Shown piece by piece: positions 21,841 through 34,903 of a DNA stretch of 64,000 nt. The position numbers and the translations under genes are program-made. The notes under the pieces were generated by a model. That model was not told where the DNA came from. It worked only from the letters and a program-made list of their open reading frames with translations, and ran no database searches. This DNA comes from Clytia hemisphaerica (Eukaryota; Cnidaria; Hydrozoa; Leptothecata; Clytiidae), in assembly GCA_902728285.1 (NCBI GenBank), contig CACVBU010000600.1, positions 2,025,883 to 2,089,882 of the forward strand, written 5' to 3'. Numbering within the stretch: position 1 is the first letter of the stretch; each line of letters starts with the position of its first letter.

Positions 21841-22095
21841 CACGTTTTTTTTTTATAAGAACAAAGTATATAAGAACATAAGGCTTCGATGGCCGAAATA
21901 TTAAGAACATGTTAAGAACATTTTAAGGCTTTGTGGACTCGAAAACACCCAATTTTTTAGGAAATTGCACAAAAATTCTCACAAAATGGTGAAAATAAGA
22001 ACATTTTAAGAACATTTTTAGGCTTAAAACTCAAAAAGTTTAGAACATCGGAAGGCTTCAAAAATTTTCGACGTTCTTATAAAAAAAAAAACGTG
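21841..22095. mobile_element. CACG/TTAAGAACATT MITE family, copy A
   Basis: CACGTTTTTTTTTTATAAGA plus AC at the left is matched by GTTCTTATAAAAAAAAAAAC plus GTG at the right, with TA on both sides. The interior repeats TTAAGAACATTTTAAGGCTT in variant forms. Further copies are at 25,062, 34,352 and 41,167. Confidence 0.75.
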
Positions 22096-25061
22096 TAACA
22101 TAACCTTGTAACTTAATGTCTGGAAATTTGGACTTGCTATAGACTCATGTCTGTTTATGTTATCAATAATTTTTAGCGTTCATGATAACCTCCTATAAAG
22201 GAGTATATCACTAGATAAATTTAAAGAAATTTTAAAATGCCATGATTTATAAACGTTGCACATGATGTGGATTTTGAATGGTCAGTCTTAAAGAGAATAA
22301 AGAGGCCTCGAGAGAAATAATTCCACATCTATCTTGTTGTGCTTGAAACATTTCACCTTTGTAATGGATGTTTGACCATTGGCAACCAGCCAGGGCTCTT
22401 GCAGAGTTCATTATAGGCTTAACTAACACGTCAGTATTTCGCTAAAAACGGTAGCAAAAAGAATACGAGATAAATTTAATCCTCCAAAAATTCAGACAAA
22501 GATAGATATTTTTGAAACAATGTTGATTTAAGGGTTTTGTCTGTTTCCTTGCACTGTTCGATTATCAAACAGTTAAGAGTGTCAGTTTTCAAAAAGTCAA
22601 CTTTTTTGATTTTCTTGTGTCACAAATGAATAAATTGCAAAACTCATTTTATGTGTGTATGTACTTGATTGTCGTATAATTGAGCTTTTGAATTACTGTA
22701 GTACCCGAGCTTTATCCTTTCAATGATAAAGGTATTCTTCAACGAAGGAGACAGCTTCATTAAAACATCGTGAATCTAGAGCTATCGAAATTATTTCCTG
22801 GGTCCTGTTCACAAAGTTGGGTCCACAGCAGCTAAGCCCTCACAGTCCTACCGATAATTACTGCGGTAGGGATAGATGGTGTCCGTCATGAACTTCCACA
22901 TAGTGATTGATCTATTTTTATTTTTATTCTTCCAAGTATACAACCTGATGTATGTTTTACAACACACCACCACAATTTATTATGTTGGTGACGTAATCTA
23001 ATTTTCAAGATGGTAGCAGACACCCTCTACCTTATGTCTTTTGTTTCTTTATGTTTTTGGGCTAAATATTTCTGGCTTGTCAAGTCACGTATTTTTCATT
23101 TTCTGAGATTTCCTTTTAAAGTCATTTTGACCAGATTTTCTCATTTTTTCTGACGTCGTTGACTGGTTTTGTATCCCAGTCTTTTTCCCCTCAATTTGTA
23201 CCAAAGAAATAAGAAATACTATTGTTTTTTACATACAAAATGATATTTTGTAATGATTTTGGCTTTCCTCTTCACCAGACAGTAAGGTGCGAAGAAATCG
23301 GTACAGAAAACCCCTGAAAACTGAACATTTTATAATATTCCTCAATAAAGTTTATTCCGTCTGTTTTACATTTTATTTCGAAAGCGTTTTTATTGAAAAT
23401 ATTGTTAAAACTTTTTCGTATGACTTCATTCTTCCATTTTCTGCCTTTTAGAAACAGAACAAAAAAAGCACAGAATAAAGAATAAACTAGGTTAAAAAAT
23501 TTCCCTTTTTTCGCTTTCCCCAGTCAAAGTAAATCAACATTGGGAATGGAGAGAGGGGAAAGGACTTTTTCGTTGAAATCCTTTACGTCTTTGCTTCATC
23601 TTCTTCTTCATTTTCCCTTTATGATTTACTCTTCTTCATCAAAAAATGCAGATGTTTTTTCCCTCCTTATCTCCCCCCTTTCCTTTGCTTCCTTCAAAAA
23701 AAAAAGAAGAAGAAGAAGAAGAGGAATAAATTCTTGATTTCGTTATTTTTTCGTTTTGAGAGTTTCCATTATTATGTCTTCTTATGAAATGTAGAAAGAC
23801 CAAGGATTATTTGGTTTATATACTGTAGCGAGTGGTGGTATGAGCTGCTCGTTTTTTTTTGGAATTTCACCTATAATGGCCAAAATCTTGGATAAAATTT
23901 GAAACCTCTTCTTAAACGCCACTGGGAATCTTCCCCTCCTTAAATCATTATTTTGTTAGCAGGAGAGAGAGATTTGAAAATAAGATTTAATAGAAAATGG
24001 TGTATATTTTAGATATATTTTGGTTTTCGATCAAAATATTTTATTGCAATGACAGCTTGACTTTTCATTGGGTTATTAATCATCAACTTAGGTGCTTTTA
24101 TGAACAAAAAAAGGGGAAAATGAAGATTCAAAAATTAAGGGGCGGTGTTCTTCCCCCTTGTTTTTATTTTTCTAAATGAGTTTTCATTTTTTATTACTTT
24201 CTCCATATAAAGTTATATTAAATTCTGGAATGGTTGCCCTTCAATTTTAGACCTTGTTGATATTATTTTTTTTGGCAGAAGTTAGTGAAGGTATACGGCA
24301 CACCTAAATCTTATATTTTATTGTGTTGACAAAAAACAGGAGCAAAAACTTCGAACAATAAAATTTTCATTTGTCATATTCTTTTGGGTTTTGGCCTTGT
24401 GTTTTTTGTTTTTTGTTTGTGATTGATTGATAAGGATAGAGGTTTTTGACGCTTTAAATCATTCTGTCTCTAAAATGGTGATCAACGCATTTAACGGTAC
24501 CTTGAATACGAATCTTAACCTTAGAGAATATTAAACCCGTAAATCCATACTTTCTTTGTCAACATAAATTTCAAAAGATAATCTTTTTCCACCGACCAAT
24601 ACTTTATGTCTTACACAAATCCTCTAATTTGTTTGGCGGTACAGCTTCGAGGGAGACTCAAAAAGTTCTTGTCGGTTCATTCTTTCATTCTCATTCAATA
24701 TAATTTGTAGTTAGTAAAACTTGCTTGCTTATTGGCTTTTACTTGATTTGTTCTCGTTTATTCTCCATAAAAAAGAAGCACCTAGAACAACACAGCTTAA
24801 GAATTTAACGAGTTTTACTATAGTATTAAGTGCCGAAAATTTAGTTTGATTTGCTTCCTGGTGAATTAATCAAAACTCAAAGAGGGCCGACTTAGTAGTT
24901 TGAAGTTTTTACAAGGTCCTCGCATTGAAGATCAAGAGAATTAGCAGTATTATTTCAATTTTGTGCAAACACCCAGCCGTCAGCATTCTTTCAAAACTTA
25001 ATTCTCTTTGTACCCTTTTACCCAAATTCTATCGAAGGTTTTTGTTTTTAAAATTGTGATA
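22096..25061. other. No gene recognised
   Basis: About 3 kb of AT-rich DNA. A GAAGAAGAAG microsatellite lies at about 23,703-23,722. A GTCCTACCGATAATTACTGC plus GGTAGG partial palindrome lies near 22,846. No ORF with splice borders or a recognisable domain was found. Confidence 0.4.
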
Positions 25062-25298
25062 CACGCTTTTTTATAAGAACAATTTTATAAGAACTCCAGG
25101 CTGAAAATCGACCAAAACCTTAAAATAATCCTAAGCCTTAAAATTTAAAAAATAATCAGAAAATACTGATTTTAACAGATTTTAAACCCATCTTAAGTTT
25201 TTAAGTAAAGAACTAAGTGTATCAAGAACATCGTAAGAACATTTAAGCCCAGCCCAGTCTGAGCCAAAATTTGCTGGGTTCTTATAAATAAAAAAGTG
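25062..25298. mobile_element. CACG/TTAAGAACATT MITE family, copy B
   Basis: CACGCTTTTTTATAAGAAC at the left and GTTCTTATAAATAAAAAAGT plus G at the right, flanked by TA. The interior has the family words CTTAAAATAATCCTAAGCCT and GTAAGAACATTTAAGC. It is more diverged than copy A. Confidence 0.65.
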
Positions 25299-25622
25299 TA
25301 TTTTTTTGTGAGAAAGTTTGTACGGTTGATGATGATTAGTATGATGAACATTGATTAAGCTTGACATTGATCTCGTTAAAACGTTCATTCAACCTTTTCC
25401 AGCACTTTACTGTTAATTTCTTTTGATCTTTTTGAATGGACACCCGTGTTTAAAAGTTCAAACCCTTTAGTAAAATCATGAAAATATCAGTATAAGAGGA
25501 AATGATAAAATTTCCTGGTCGATGGATTGCAAAACTTGCAAATGACAAGCAGGGATAAAAATTCACTAAAACTTTTCACTTGGGACGATATTTTGACCAA
25601 TTTTTCCAGTGGGAGGGGTTCC

Positions 25623-25750
25623 ACCGGGTCTGTGAGAAGGGGGTGTTATCTCTGGGTAGCATTTAGTCATGTATTTTTAATGACTCGTATGGTCGAGTTT
25701 TGCTGGTGTCGCAAACCTGTCTTGTAACACCCCCTTCTTACAGACCCGGT
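25623..25750. repeat. Inverted-repeat element, 26-bp arms
   Basis: ACCGGGTCTGTGAGAAGGGG plus GTGTTA is repeated inverted as TAACACCCCCTTCTTACAGA plus CCCGGT, with a spacer of about 76 bp. A related flank (GGTATTTTGGCCAATTTTTC...GTGGGTCTGTGA) occurs at about 25,961, suggesting a partial second copy. Confidence 0.55.
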
Positions 25751-28257
25751 AGGATTTTTTCAACCAGTGAGGGTAAAAATAATGTACTGAAACTCAATGG
25801 GGATAGATTTTTCCATATTTTTTATGGCTGGGGTTAAATTTCCTTGTTTTCAAGTCTGAACATTCGGTGGAGATGGAAAAAATATGTCTTGCAGTGTGGA
25901 TTAGTTTATTTTGTTATTTTTAATGGGGACAAAAATTAGGTTATAAATTTCCACTGGGGACGGTATTTTGGCCAATTTTTCTTGTGGGAAGGGCTCTCAG
26001 TGGGTCTGTGATGTGTTGTATGATTTTCAGTTTTATTTGCTTCTTTCCTTCTGTTATTCCGTTTCTGATTTCACCATCGTCGTCCAGACGAAGTTGGTGG
26101 TCTGTAATCTAGTATTTATTTGCTTGTTTGTTTTCGATACGATGTTTAATTTTAAAACATTATTTTTTGTGAAAACCTTTAAAGTGTTCCGCTCTTCTAT
26201 GTTAAATTTAATCTCTTGGAATTTCACTCTCAAAGATTATAAACCTGACTAGACCTGCCTTGAGTTCGACAGCTTCTGGGACCATAACAGTTTTGTATAA
26301 AGAGCTGCTCAACAATATCAAGTTTTGTAATTTTTTTCTTAAATAGTTTTTGGAGTTAAAGTTTACTAGGACTTAGAGAAATGAAATCGTTATCGATGAT
26401 TCAACATCTCATCGTAAAAATTTAGATTTTAGATTTTAAGTCTAAAATCCTCATTAAATGTTTCCATTTCCAGAATAATATTTTGAGCATTTTGATAAAA
26501 TTTCTTATGGTGTTAAAATCTTATAAAGAATGTTCTTAAATCTTTGCCCTTCGAGCCTTTTTTTCTAATGATTTGTTCCTATGTGTATCTTTATTTATTC
26601 TATGGACCACTTGAGACACTTGCTCTCATGTCCGAGTCCTGTAGAAGCATGTATTGTCGAATATTAGTCAAGCTCTTTGTCTGCCCAGGAAGCATGACTA
26701 AATTTTTTTAAGAACTGTGATGATGTTTTCTGTTGAGCTATTTTTAAATATTCATTGAACCGACAGAAGAGAGTCGTTTACGAGAGTTTCTTGTTGACGG
26801 TGACTTTCAATATTTCGAGAAATGGAACGTATATCGAATAGTAGAACGTCCAATTGGAGAGCATCGATTGTATTCAGCATTTAATTTGTGGAAGATATAA
26901 ACTGATAGTGAAATGAAATTAACCACAAAAAAAAATCAAAAACCTTTTTGAAACGGATTTTTTTCTTATAATAATTTTTTTCTAAAGATGACCTCCTTTT
27001 TGATGTCACCATCTTGTATTGTGTAAAATAACTTTTTGTTTTTGTGACTCTTTTTTTGTCACCGTCACGTCGTATCACACTATAACGTCAGAATAATATA
27101 TGAAAATGTCTGTTACTATTCATGGAGATAGATATGTTATGTTTCTCAACCAATGTTATCATTCGATATTATTTTTTTCTTATCTCTGTGACATTTTTTT
27201 TTGATGAGAAGGGATGAATATTATAAGCTCAGACAAGACCCTGATGTGGCTTTGATTTGGCTCGATGTGGAACGATAGTGGTGAAATTGGCGTTGGTCGT
27301 GTTATGTTGTTATCTTGTGAAAAATTATTGAATTTGTGCAAAAAAAACTGCCTAAAAATAGGGCTTTTGGGCTTTTTGGATTTTGTGTGAAATTGCTTCA
27401 TTTGTTTTATGCCAAAATACCATATTCTTTAACTTTGATCATCTCACCGATATCCAGCAACGAGACAATTTACTGAATCATTATTAAAATTTTCAAGTAT
27501 ATGATTCATGAAAATTCCTTTCCAAAACAAGCAAGGACTGTCGATGAATATGTAGTGCAGAAATGACAGACATAGAATAACTCTCGCTACTTCATAATAA
27601 ACTAGGGAATCTTTTGATTTTAAGCCACAGTTAGAATGGAAGTTGTATCTTTTGTCCTCATGAAAATAGTTTTTGCATTTCTCTACATGCACTGCGTGAC
27701 TGATGGGGCTTCGCTTTTGATATCGTGCGAATTTTCGTCTGCATTGGAATTAAGAAACTATATAATTTTTATATAATCGCTATACGGATGTTCAAAAGAC
27801 GTCTTAAAAACGTCCGTCAATGACTCTTTCTATGACCGTGTCCGACATTTTATATAAGGTTTGTTTATGTACCGAAATTGATTCATTGTCAAAACTTTAG
27901 TATTTATACAACAGTGTTTAATAAAAATGGCATTATGCCGTTTTTCTTTTACTTTAGAAATTTTATTCATTTATTGTGACATTTTTTAGCTCTAAGACAT
28001 CATTTCCTCTCTGGAAAGTTTATTTAACATTTCTTTGCTGCTATTTCGTGATTGTATGACATGGCTACAATAAATGTTATTTCTGTAATGTAAAAGGAGG
28101 AGGTATATCTCGTTTACGCTTTGATTTTCTTTTGATGTTTAGCTCTGTACAAAATCGTGCTACGGACCCGTGCTACAGAGAAGTTTTTATTGTCTCAATG
28201 TTCCATACTATCTCTCAGTTCTTTAAACTTCTTTTTTTCTTTGCTCGGTTTTAGTAG
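25751..28257. other. No gene recognised
   Basis: AT-rich. GTCGTTTACGAGAGTTTCTT followed by GTTGACGGTGACTTTCA (about 26,772-26,808) recurs inverted at about 45,213-45,250, so at least one dispersed repeat ends here. No credible exon was found. Confidence 0.4.
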
Positions 28258-28350
28258 GAAATCTTTCTCATAGCCGATGTCTTGTAGTGAAATGGGAGGC
28301 TCAGAGAGAGATTTTGTTGCGAGTAAAAGCTTTTATTTCATCTGGTCAAT
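28258..28350 (+). other. Exon-like block, duplicate A
   Basis: After a pyrimidine-rich tract ending TTTTAGTAG the plus strand reads SRCLVVKWEAQREILLRVKA in an open frame. A second version lies 180 bp downstream (28,438-28,547). Most of the block is identical between the two, and the one length difference inside it is exactly 3 bp, so the frame is kept. It could be a tandemly duplicated exon of an unrecognised gene or chance conservation within a non-coding repeat. Confidence 0.3.
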
Positions 28351-28437
28351 TATCAAACTATCCACAAAATGTTCCATGCCTTTTCCAAAATTAACGGTTC
28401 TTTCAACCTTGTATTTTTCTTTGCTTCATTTGTGTAG

Positions 28438-28547
28438 GACATTGTTCTCATAACCGACGTCTTGTAGTGAAATGGGAGGCTCATAAAGATTTGTCGCAAG
28501 TAAAAGCTTTAATTTCACCTGGCCAAGATGTCATTAGAGCACGAAAG
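28438..28547 (+). other. Exon-like block, duplicate B
   Basis: Preceded by a T-rich tract and TTTGTGTAG, it reads NRRLVVKWEAHKDLSQVKAL then ISPGQDVIRARK, ending at a possible donor (AAAG|GTGATT) in phase 0. The protein does not match a family I recognise. It cannot be joined in frame to the SCHIP1-like ORF at 35,370, which has an in-frame stop just before its ATG. Confidence 0.3.
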
Positions 28548-29752
28548 GTGATTTTTGAATTCATCTTGATGGTGTTTTTGCATGTTTTATTGATGTTGAA
28601 CTGTACGTGTACAGTAATTCGCATGTCGTTATAACTGAACTAGACCATGTTGTATGTATTATGATTTAGAGAACACGATATGTATCGTTGGGTCTTGTAA
28701 GAAAATGTTGGTTATCAACAAATACGACATTTTTTAATCATGTGACGGTGCCTGGTACAATGCATTCTCTTTTTAGATGTAGGCCTCGCTGCACAACTAA
28801 AAGTGGTAGGGTGTGGTGGAACCAACTTCCTTGCTAGATTACATGAAACAGGTTGGTAAAACAGTTCTTATGACCGTATTGAAGAAACGATTTTGAAAAC
28901 TATTTTTTAGCGAAATATCACTTTTTTTTATGAATCAATGACATAGCTTAACCCTAGAAACATAATCCCAGGCACTTATAAAGTGAGAGAAGAGATGTTA
29001 GGTGTAACAACTATAGTATGAGAGTTTGTTATTTCATCAAAGTGATCCCTCTCAGCCCAACCAAAAAATGAGACATGAAGTAACACTATAAAATGCTTGT
29101 TATTACATTATAATCTTTATATAAAGTTTCTTGTCAACTTAACCTAAAGTACATTACGTGGTTTTTTTTTATCGTTTTATCCCATTCCTTATTTTGTAGC
29201 ATTCTTGGAGTTCTTGGGATAGCGAGGTTTGGTGTTTTATTCAAATAATTTTTATATTTTTTACTGAACATTATACTTTTACTGTTTTGCTTCTATATAC
29301 AATGTTGACGGATAGAGTTTGGTAGACGTCGTTGCGTTCTAAGTTATTAATGGTGGATATCAATTTTCATGGTCACTCTTGTGTATTTTTCTAGTGCTGT
29401 TTTATGGGGTAGGGGGTGATGCACCATAGACAGAGCTTCAGGCTTGCAGAATTTCCTATACAAGCTCTAAACGAAGGAGATAGCGACGTAGTCTAGTTGG
29501 TCTTGGCTTTCTACCTACTTTTTTAGAAGCTTTTTATGATGCAATGGCCTGTGAGTCACGTATATTTAGCTTTCTTGAACTATAAACGTATATTTTTGTT
29601 TGCTTGGGGTTTAGCATTGACATACTTAAATGTTGTTTCACAGCTTAACTTGGCATTAACAATATGGCTCTTTATTTATTATACTTTTAGTCTTTACTTG
29701 GGGATGCGATCCAGTCCCTGATCTTCCTCCATATTTCGTTCTCCATGGTTGT
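28548..29752. other. No gene recognised
   Basis: AT-rich sequence with neither a supported exon nor a clear repeat. Confidence 0.4.
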
Positions 29753-29757
29753 TTTAA

Positions 29758-29978
29758 GGCCGGTCTCCACTTTTGGCTTCAATCCTTTTTGCTTGGAGAA
29801 AGTATTACGTCGTAAAAATGTAGCGCGCGCTCGAAAAAAAAAGTTGAACACATTTCAACTTTTTTCAACTGTTACGTCAGATCGCGCCAATGGAGTTGCT
29901 TCATTTTTCTTTTGACCAATTGCGTGGAAGCTTTGCTCAAAAAAGTGTGATCGAAGCGCGCGCAAGTGGAGACCGGCC
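29758..29978. mobile_element. MITE with TTTAA target duplication
   Basis: GGCCGGTCTCCACTT at 29,758 is inverted at 29,978 (AAGTGGAGACCGGCC), and TTTAA flanks both ends (29,753-29,757 and 29,979-29,983). GCGCGC motifs lie just inside both ends. The preference for TTAA recalls piggyBac-type elements, but it has no coding capacity to confirm this. Confidence 0.8.
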
Positions 29979-29983
29979 TTTAA

Positions 29984-32633
29984 AGAACTCCTTATTGTCA
30001 AAATTGTTTGAAAAGACACGTTTTGCGCTTCTCTATGACGAACGATGCAGTCATTGTTGGTTATGATGACAAAGTTGCACTCGCTTTTTCTTTTTATATT
30101 TTTCTATGTGTTTCATGCCAAGAAAGGATTTACCTGATGACAGGGAAAACTTTTAGATGGCAGTGTTTAGTTAAATCATTTTTAAGTTTGCTAATTAGTA
30201 GAGAAATTATCACTAATTTCATCAACTCATCAGACGGTATTAGAAGGTGATTGCTTATTAGATGACGTCTACAAATTAGCAGGTGATTTGTTTAACATCA
30301 CGTCTTAAGCAAGTGACGTCGAAAAGGTTTAAACATTATTCAGTGTATCAACAGAATTTTTAAAACAAAGAAGAAATCAATGTTTAAAACAAGTTAAATG
30401 ATGAATGGAAACTGTTACGTGATCGATTCGATGCTTAGTACAGATTACGAGTTTCGGTATAATGTTATTTTGCCAGCTTTGTTTGTGGTTTTGTAGAGGA
30501 TTGAGATTCACCAATTTTCAAATCTAGGTCTCAGTGGAAAATTGTGTGTATTTTTTGACAGTTGGGGAGGAAATGAGCACAAGAGGAGCTGAATATTTTA
30601 CTGTGGGGTATTCGACCGAAGTTACTCTTACTCTTACTCTCTCTTATCTTACTGGCGTGTCAGACACAATGGGATGTCATTTTAACCACAGGAAATTAGT
30701 CTCCTGTAGATATGCTCAAAATTTTATCCACATTGGAAAACTTTACTGAACTCCTCACTCTACAGCAGTCATTTTTTTTTCTCTTTAACAGTCTAAAAAA
30801 ATGTTAAGTCTAAGAGGATTTCATCTCAAGTCATCATTGTTAAGATTTGTTTTACTTTGACAACAAGGATAAAATCTGTTAGGAAGACATACTATATCTT
30901 AGATTATCCGGACTCAGATGATGATGTTCGTAGAGTTTGTTTACATTCCGGTGAGAGGATCTGTTCCTGCTTTTTTGAAACATCAGGAAGTGTTTAGATC
31001 GACGATAATTTTGTTGTATTTGTACAACGTTTTCTTTTCTTTTTTTTCAAGTAAGGATCTATGACCACGAAATTTGTTTTGAAAAACAGTTCTACAGTTT
31101 TTTGGCGACTTGCTATTTCAGAGTTGTCATAAAGATCGACAGTTGGTGATAAGCTCTAGTGGCTGTTTTCGGAGGATGCTAAATATAGAATTCTTTAGTT
31201 TGTTCTTTGGTTTATACTTTATTTACACACAACCTCTTTAATGTTTTCAACCAGGATCACCAGTGACCGAGAAAAGTTTTAGATTCGGTGTGTAATCATT
31301 TCATTCTTCAAATTTCAATGTTATTTTTAACGAACGAGCATTTTGAGTTCTTTGAGTATTTGAAATATTTTAGTGTTGTATGAATGGCTTGAAAAACAAC
31401 ATTTCCTTTCTCATCGAGTTTTATCAGAAACTAACAACAATTTTTTTAATCACCGGATTTTGATGTATCCTTATGAAATTAGAACCTCTCTCTTCTATTC
31501 TGTCTTTTTTGTTGTCTGGTTACCCTTTGGCTTTAATTAGGATTTATCATAACTCAATATCAATGTTACAAAAAGTCAGTCTAGTTTTCAAATTATAACT
31601 TATTAAAGTCCTGGTGAGATTCTCCTGAGGTGTATGTGAACTAGTTCTTTTTATCGGTAATTTGCTGGTTTCTTTGATGTTTGATAAGCTCAAAGTTTAT
31701 GAAAATAGAAATCTCATTATTGAAAGAATCTCTAGGAATTTCTTTGGATACACATTTTATGAAAGTTATTTCATTAATTTGTTTGGCTGTAATAGATGAC
31801 CTTCTGCAAGGTTAAAGTAGCATCGTTAGTGAACCTATCCGTCCTTCTTGACCGTTTACGCCTCCAATATTTAAAGTCATTGTCTCTATTTTCATCGTGA
31901 TTCCAGTAGTCCTTTTTGTATGTTTGTCTCTTTTGTAGTCTATATTTATTTGGCTGAAATAGTTGATCTTCTCCAAGAACCATAGTAGTCTTGGATAAAT
32001 CGGCTTAGATTACGACAGTGTTAAGTAGTTGTTGTCGTTGTCGCCGTCGTGGTTCAAGCAGCATTTGTCATTTTTATAATCCATATCTGGTATTTCTACA
32101 AGTATAGTCACAGTTCTTTTGTCATTCCATTTCTTTTGATTCGATGCCAATACAGGATACGTACAATACGTTACTGTTGAAATAAGGAAACAAATCTAAA
32201 ACAGCGTGTTGCCAATCGGTAGACAGTCACAATGATTGATTACAAATCTGAATTTTTGTGCGTGTGTAGGGGACATCAATTACGTATTGCTGCATTAGAC
32301 GTGTTTGTGGTTTCAGTGTTTATGTAAGTAAGCAGTATATACTGGTATATATTGTACTGTATGGTTGGTTGATTTGATCTCATGATTCTTTTTCTCAAAA
32401 TTTTTGATTACACAGTTTCAATCGCTGCATTTCTTGGGCTGACTTTTCTCTGGATGAGCATTCTTAATTCTTATGCAGTGGTTTTTTTATTTTTGATGTA
32501 TCTTAAAACGGCGAGAGATGTCAAAAGCGTTTTTGGAAAAGTCACAAGCACTTAAGATCGGTTTGAACATTCTTATGACCATTGTTTTGAGAGTTTAAAG
32601 GAATATTTTCATGGCTCAACAGAATTTTAACAT
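29984..32633. other. No gene recognised; one weak exon candidate
   Basis: AT-rich. At 30,903-30,950 a block between CTTAG and GTGAGAG reads DYPDSDDDVRRVCLHS (the first codon is split) and could be a small exon. It is unsupported by neighbours. The rest shows no coding or repeat structure that I can defend. Confidence 0.3.
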
Positions 32634-32732
32634 CCCAGCTGGCACACAACGTTGTTTCAACCTTTGTCTAATGCTATAATGGACGTTGTGAACGTTAGAT
32701 AAACGTTGAAAAAACGTTGTGTGCCAGTTGGG
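32634..32732. mobile_element. AACGTTG palindromic MITE, copy 1
   Basis: CCCAGCTGGCACACAACGTT plus GTTTCAAC pairs with GTTGAAAAAACGTTGTGTGC plus CAGTTGGG. The whole 99 bp can fold into one hairpin. Further copies are at 38,415-38,509 and 47,918-47,985, with a fragment near 430. Confidence 0.75.
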
Positions 32733-33442
32733 ATACGTTGTTCGGATAGTATTCTGAAGAATCTTCCTCTTCATTTATTTTCATGTTCTACCACCCACTT
32801 AGACTTTTCACTAAATTAAATTTAACCATTTCTTCCATTTAGTAAAAGGGCCCCTGCTAGGACTTTTTTATGAACTTGAGTAATAAATGAAGAACATAAT
32901 ATAACACCGCTGGTAGACTTGTTTTTGCTGGTCCCCCTTATCTGTATGTTGCTATCAGTTGATTAGATAATGATGATGTTTCATGGAAAGAAAAGGAAGA
33001 TAAGAGAATTTTCTACCATAGAAAATTGTGTGGAACTTTTTTACTGAGGGGCGTGGGAGTTCTTTTTCTTTACGACCCTAAGCGGATAATGAAAAATATC
33101 ATCTGATACAGTTAGATTGGGGAATGGGACGTCTTTTGTATATTGTTTGAATGTTGACATTGTTTATTTTGTTTGAGATTATTTAATTGGAAAATGATAT
33201 TGCTTTTTCTTCTTTTTGTCTAGATGTTTTCTTTCAAATTTTTTTCTTTATCCATCTTCAGTTAGTCTTCATGCTGGAATTGTATGGTAAGAGACATGAG
33301 ACTGGTTGTAGCTGACCATTTTTCTTAGATTATTTACTATAGGAATACTGCATGTTAGGTGTGCATCGCAAAGTATTTTAAAATAATCCTGGAAAATTAC
33401 TTTTACGATGATATTCTTTAAAAATATTCGCTATGATACAGT
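32733..33442. other. No gene recognised
   Basis: Plain AT-rich sequence without a supported feature. Confidence 0.4.
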
Positions 33443-33620
33443 GTGGAGTCTCCATAACTCGAACACGAGTTAAGGAAGTTTCAAGTTATGAAGTAAGGGT
33501 TTATAAGACATTGCTAGCTGTCTGACCATAAAGTTTGGTCGAATTAAGGAGACTTTCGAGTTATAGGGGTTTGAGGTGGAGAAATTTGAGTTTTAGAGGT
33601 TCGAGTTAAAGAGACTCCAC
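33443..33620. mobile_element. MITE with GTGGAGTCTCCATAACTCGAAC ends
   Basis: GTGGAGTCTCCATAACTCGA at the left mirrors TTCGAGTTAAAGAGACTCCA plus C at the right, and CGAGTTA words recur inside. A related element at 48,044-48,665 has the same ends and carries a nested insertion. Confidence 0.65.
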
Positions 33621-34351
33621 CCGTAATAAGTCTACTAGAATATCCAGGATCTGTGTTCCAAAGGATTGTAAAAAGCGTTTGTTTAAAGTATTGTAAATGA
33701 AACATTTAACACAAATCTTCAGATTTCCATAGTCAGCTATTATTAAAAAAAAATAGTATTTTCTCTATGTCCAACTCCAGAAATAACTTTCCGTGTCACT
33801 ATAACTCGTGTGGAATTTCCTCATTTTTGTTGCAGAGAATCTTTTGTTTCCAGCTCGTGGCTTATACTGATGGATTTTGTCGAATGTATAGACTACTTAT
33901 CCATAGGGAAGTCATTGTGTATCCTTACGAACGGCATGGTTTCCTAATCGTTGTATATAATACTTTGCATTGAAGCTTCTTATGAATGAAAATATTCTAG
34001 ATTCTATCCTTAACATCTTAACAGTCTGCTTTAAGAATATTAATGGATGGTTTTAAGGATATTCGCTTTGGTCTGATTTGGTTCGGTTGGGTACTTGATG
34101 ATTGTTGTGATGTGTTTGGCGGGCTACGCATTGTTGTTTTTGAAAACCATATTCCACTCATGATATTTTTTCTATTAGCTAACTATCAAAAGTGAATTAT
34201 ACGCGCCACGTGGTGAAAAAGTTTTTTTGTTTTGTAAAAACCTAGCCGGAAAACGACCTCAAAATAATGTCCAGCTAACGTTCAGTAACGTATGATCGTT
34301 GAAATATCGAGTGCCAATTGGGCAAGTAGAAAATTCTTTCGCAACGTGGCA

Positions 34352-34560
34352 CACGTTTTTCTTTAAGAACAAAGCTTTGAGGCTGAAAATTTAAGAACAT
34401 TTCAAAGCTTCGAGGAATGAGAACATTCAGTTTCTTAAAAAAAATAAACTAAATTTTTTCTCGAAATGCTAAAAAAGTTTAAGAACAGTTTAAGGCTTAA
34501 AATATAAAAAGCTAAGAACACCATAGGCTTCAAAATTCGACGTTTTTATATAAGAAAAGG
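34352..34560. mobile_element. CACG/TTAAGAACATT MITE family, copy C
   Basis: CACGTTTTTCTTTAAGAAC begins the copy. The interior shows TTTAAGAACATTTCAAAGCT and TTAAGAACAGTTTAAGGCTT, and the right end (CGTTTTTATATAAG) is degraded. The left flank is CA instead of TA. Confidence 0.55.
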
Positions 34561-34903
34561 TATACTGTAGAAGTTATTTCAGAAAAGGTTTGACATAATG
34601 GAAAGCATTCCTCTTCTTGCGACGCTCAATTTACGACATGCTGAGGTCATTAGATTAGCAATTACTATTTTTTAATGAGGTGGGATCATTCAAGTACTTT
34701 AAAGATAATGACACCTTGTGTGTGATAATTGCTTTGTTTTAGTCGAGGGCTATTAAAGAAAATAGTGAAAATAGTAGGATTGTTAGTGGTTGATTGTGTT
34801 GATTCATTTGGATTTTGGATGGCTTTGTACAATGATCTGCTATGAAAGTGTATGTGTTGCCACAGAGGAAAGAGCCTCTTGAATTAAAAATTCTTTTGCG
34901 TAA

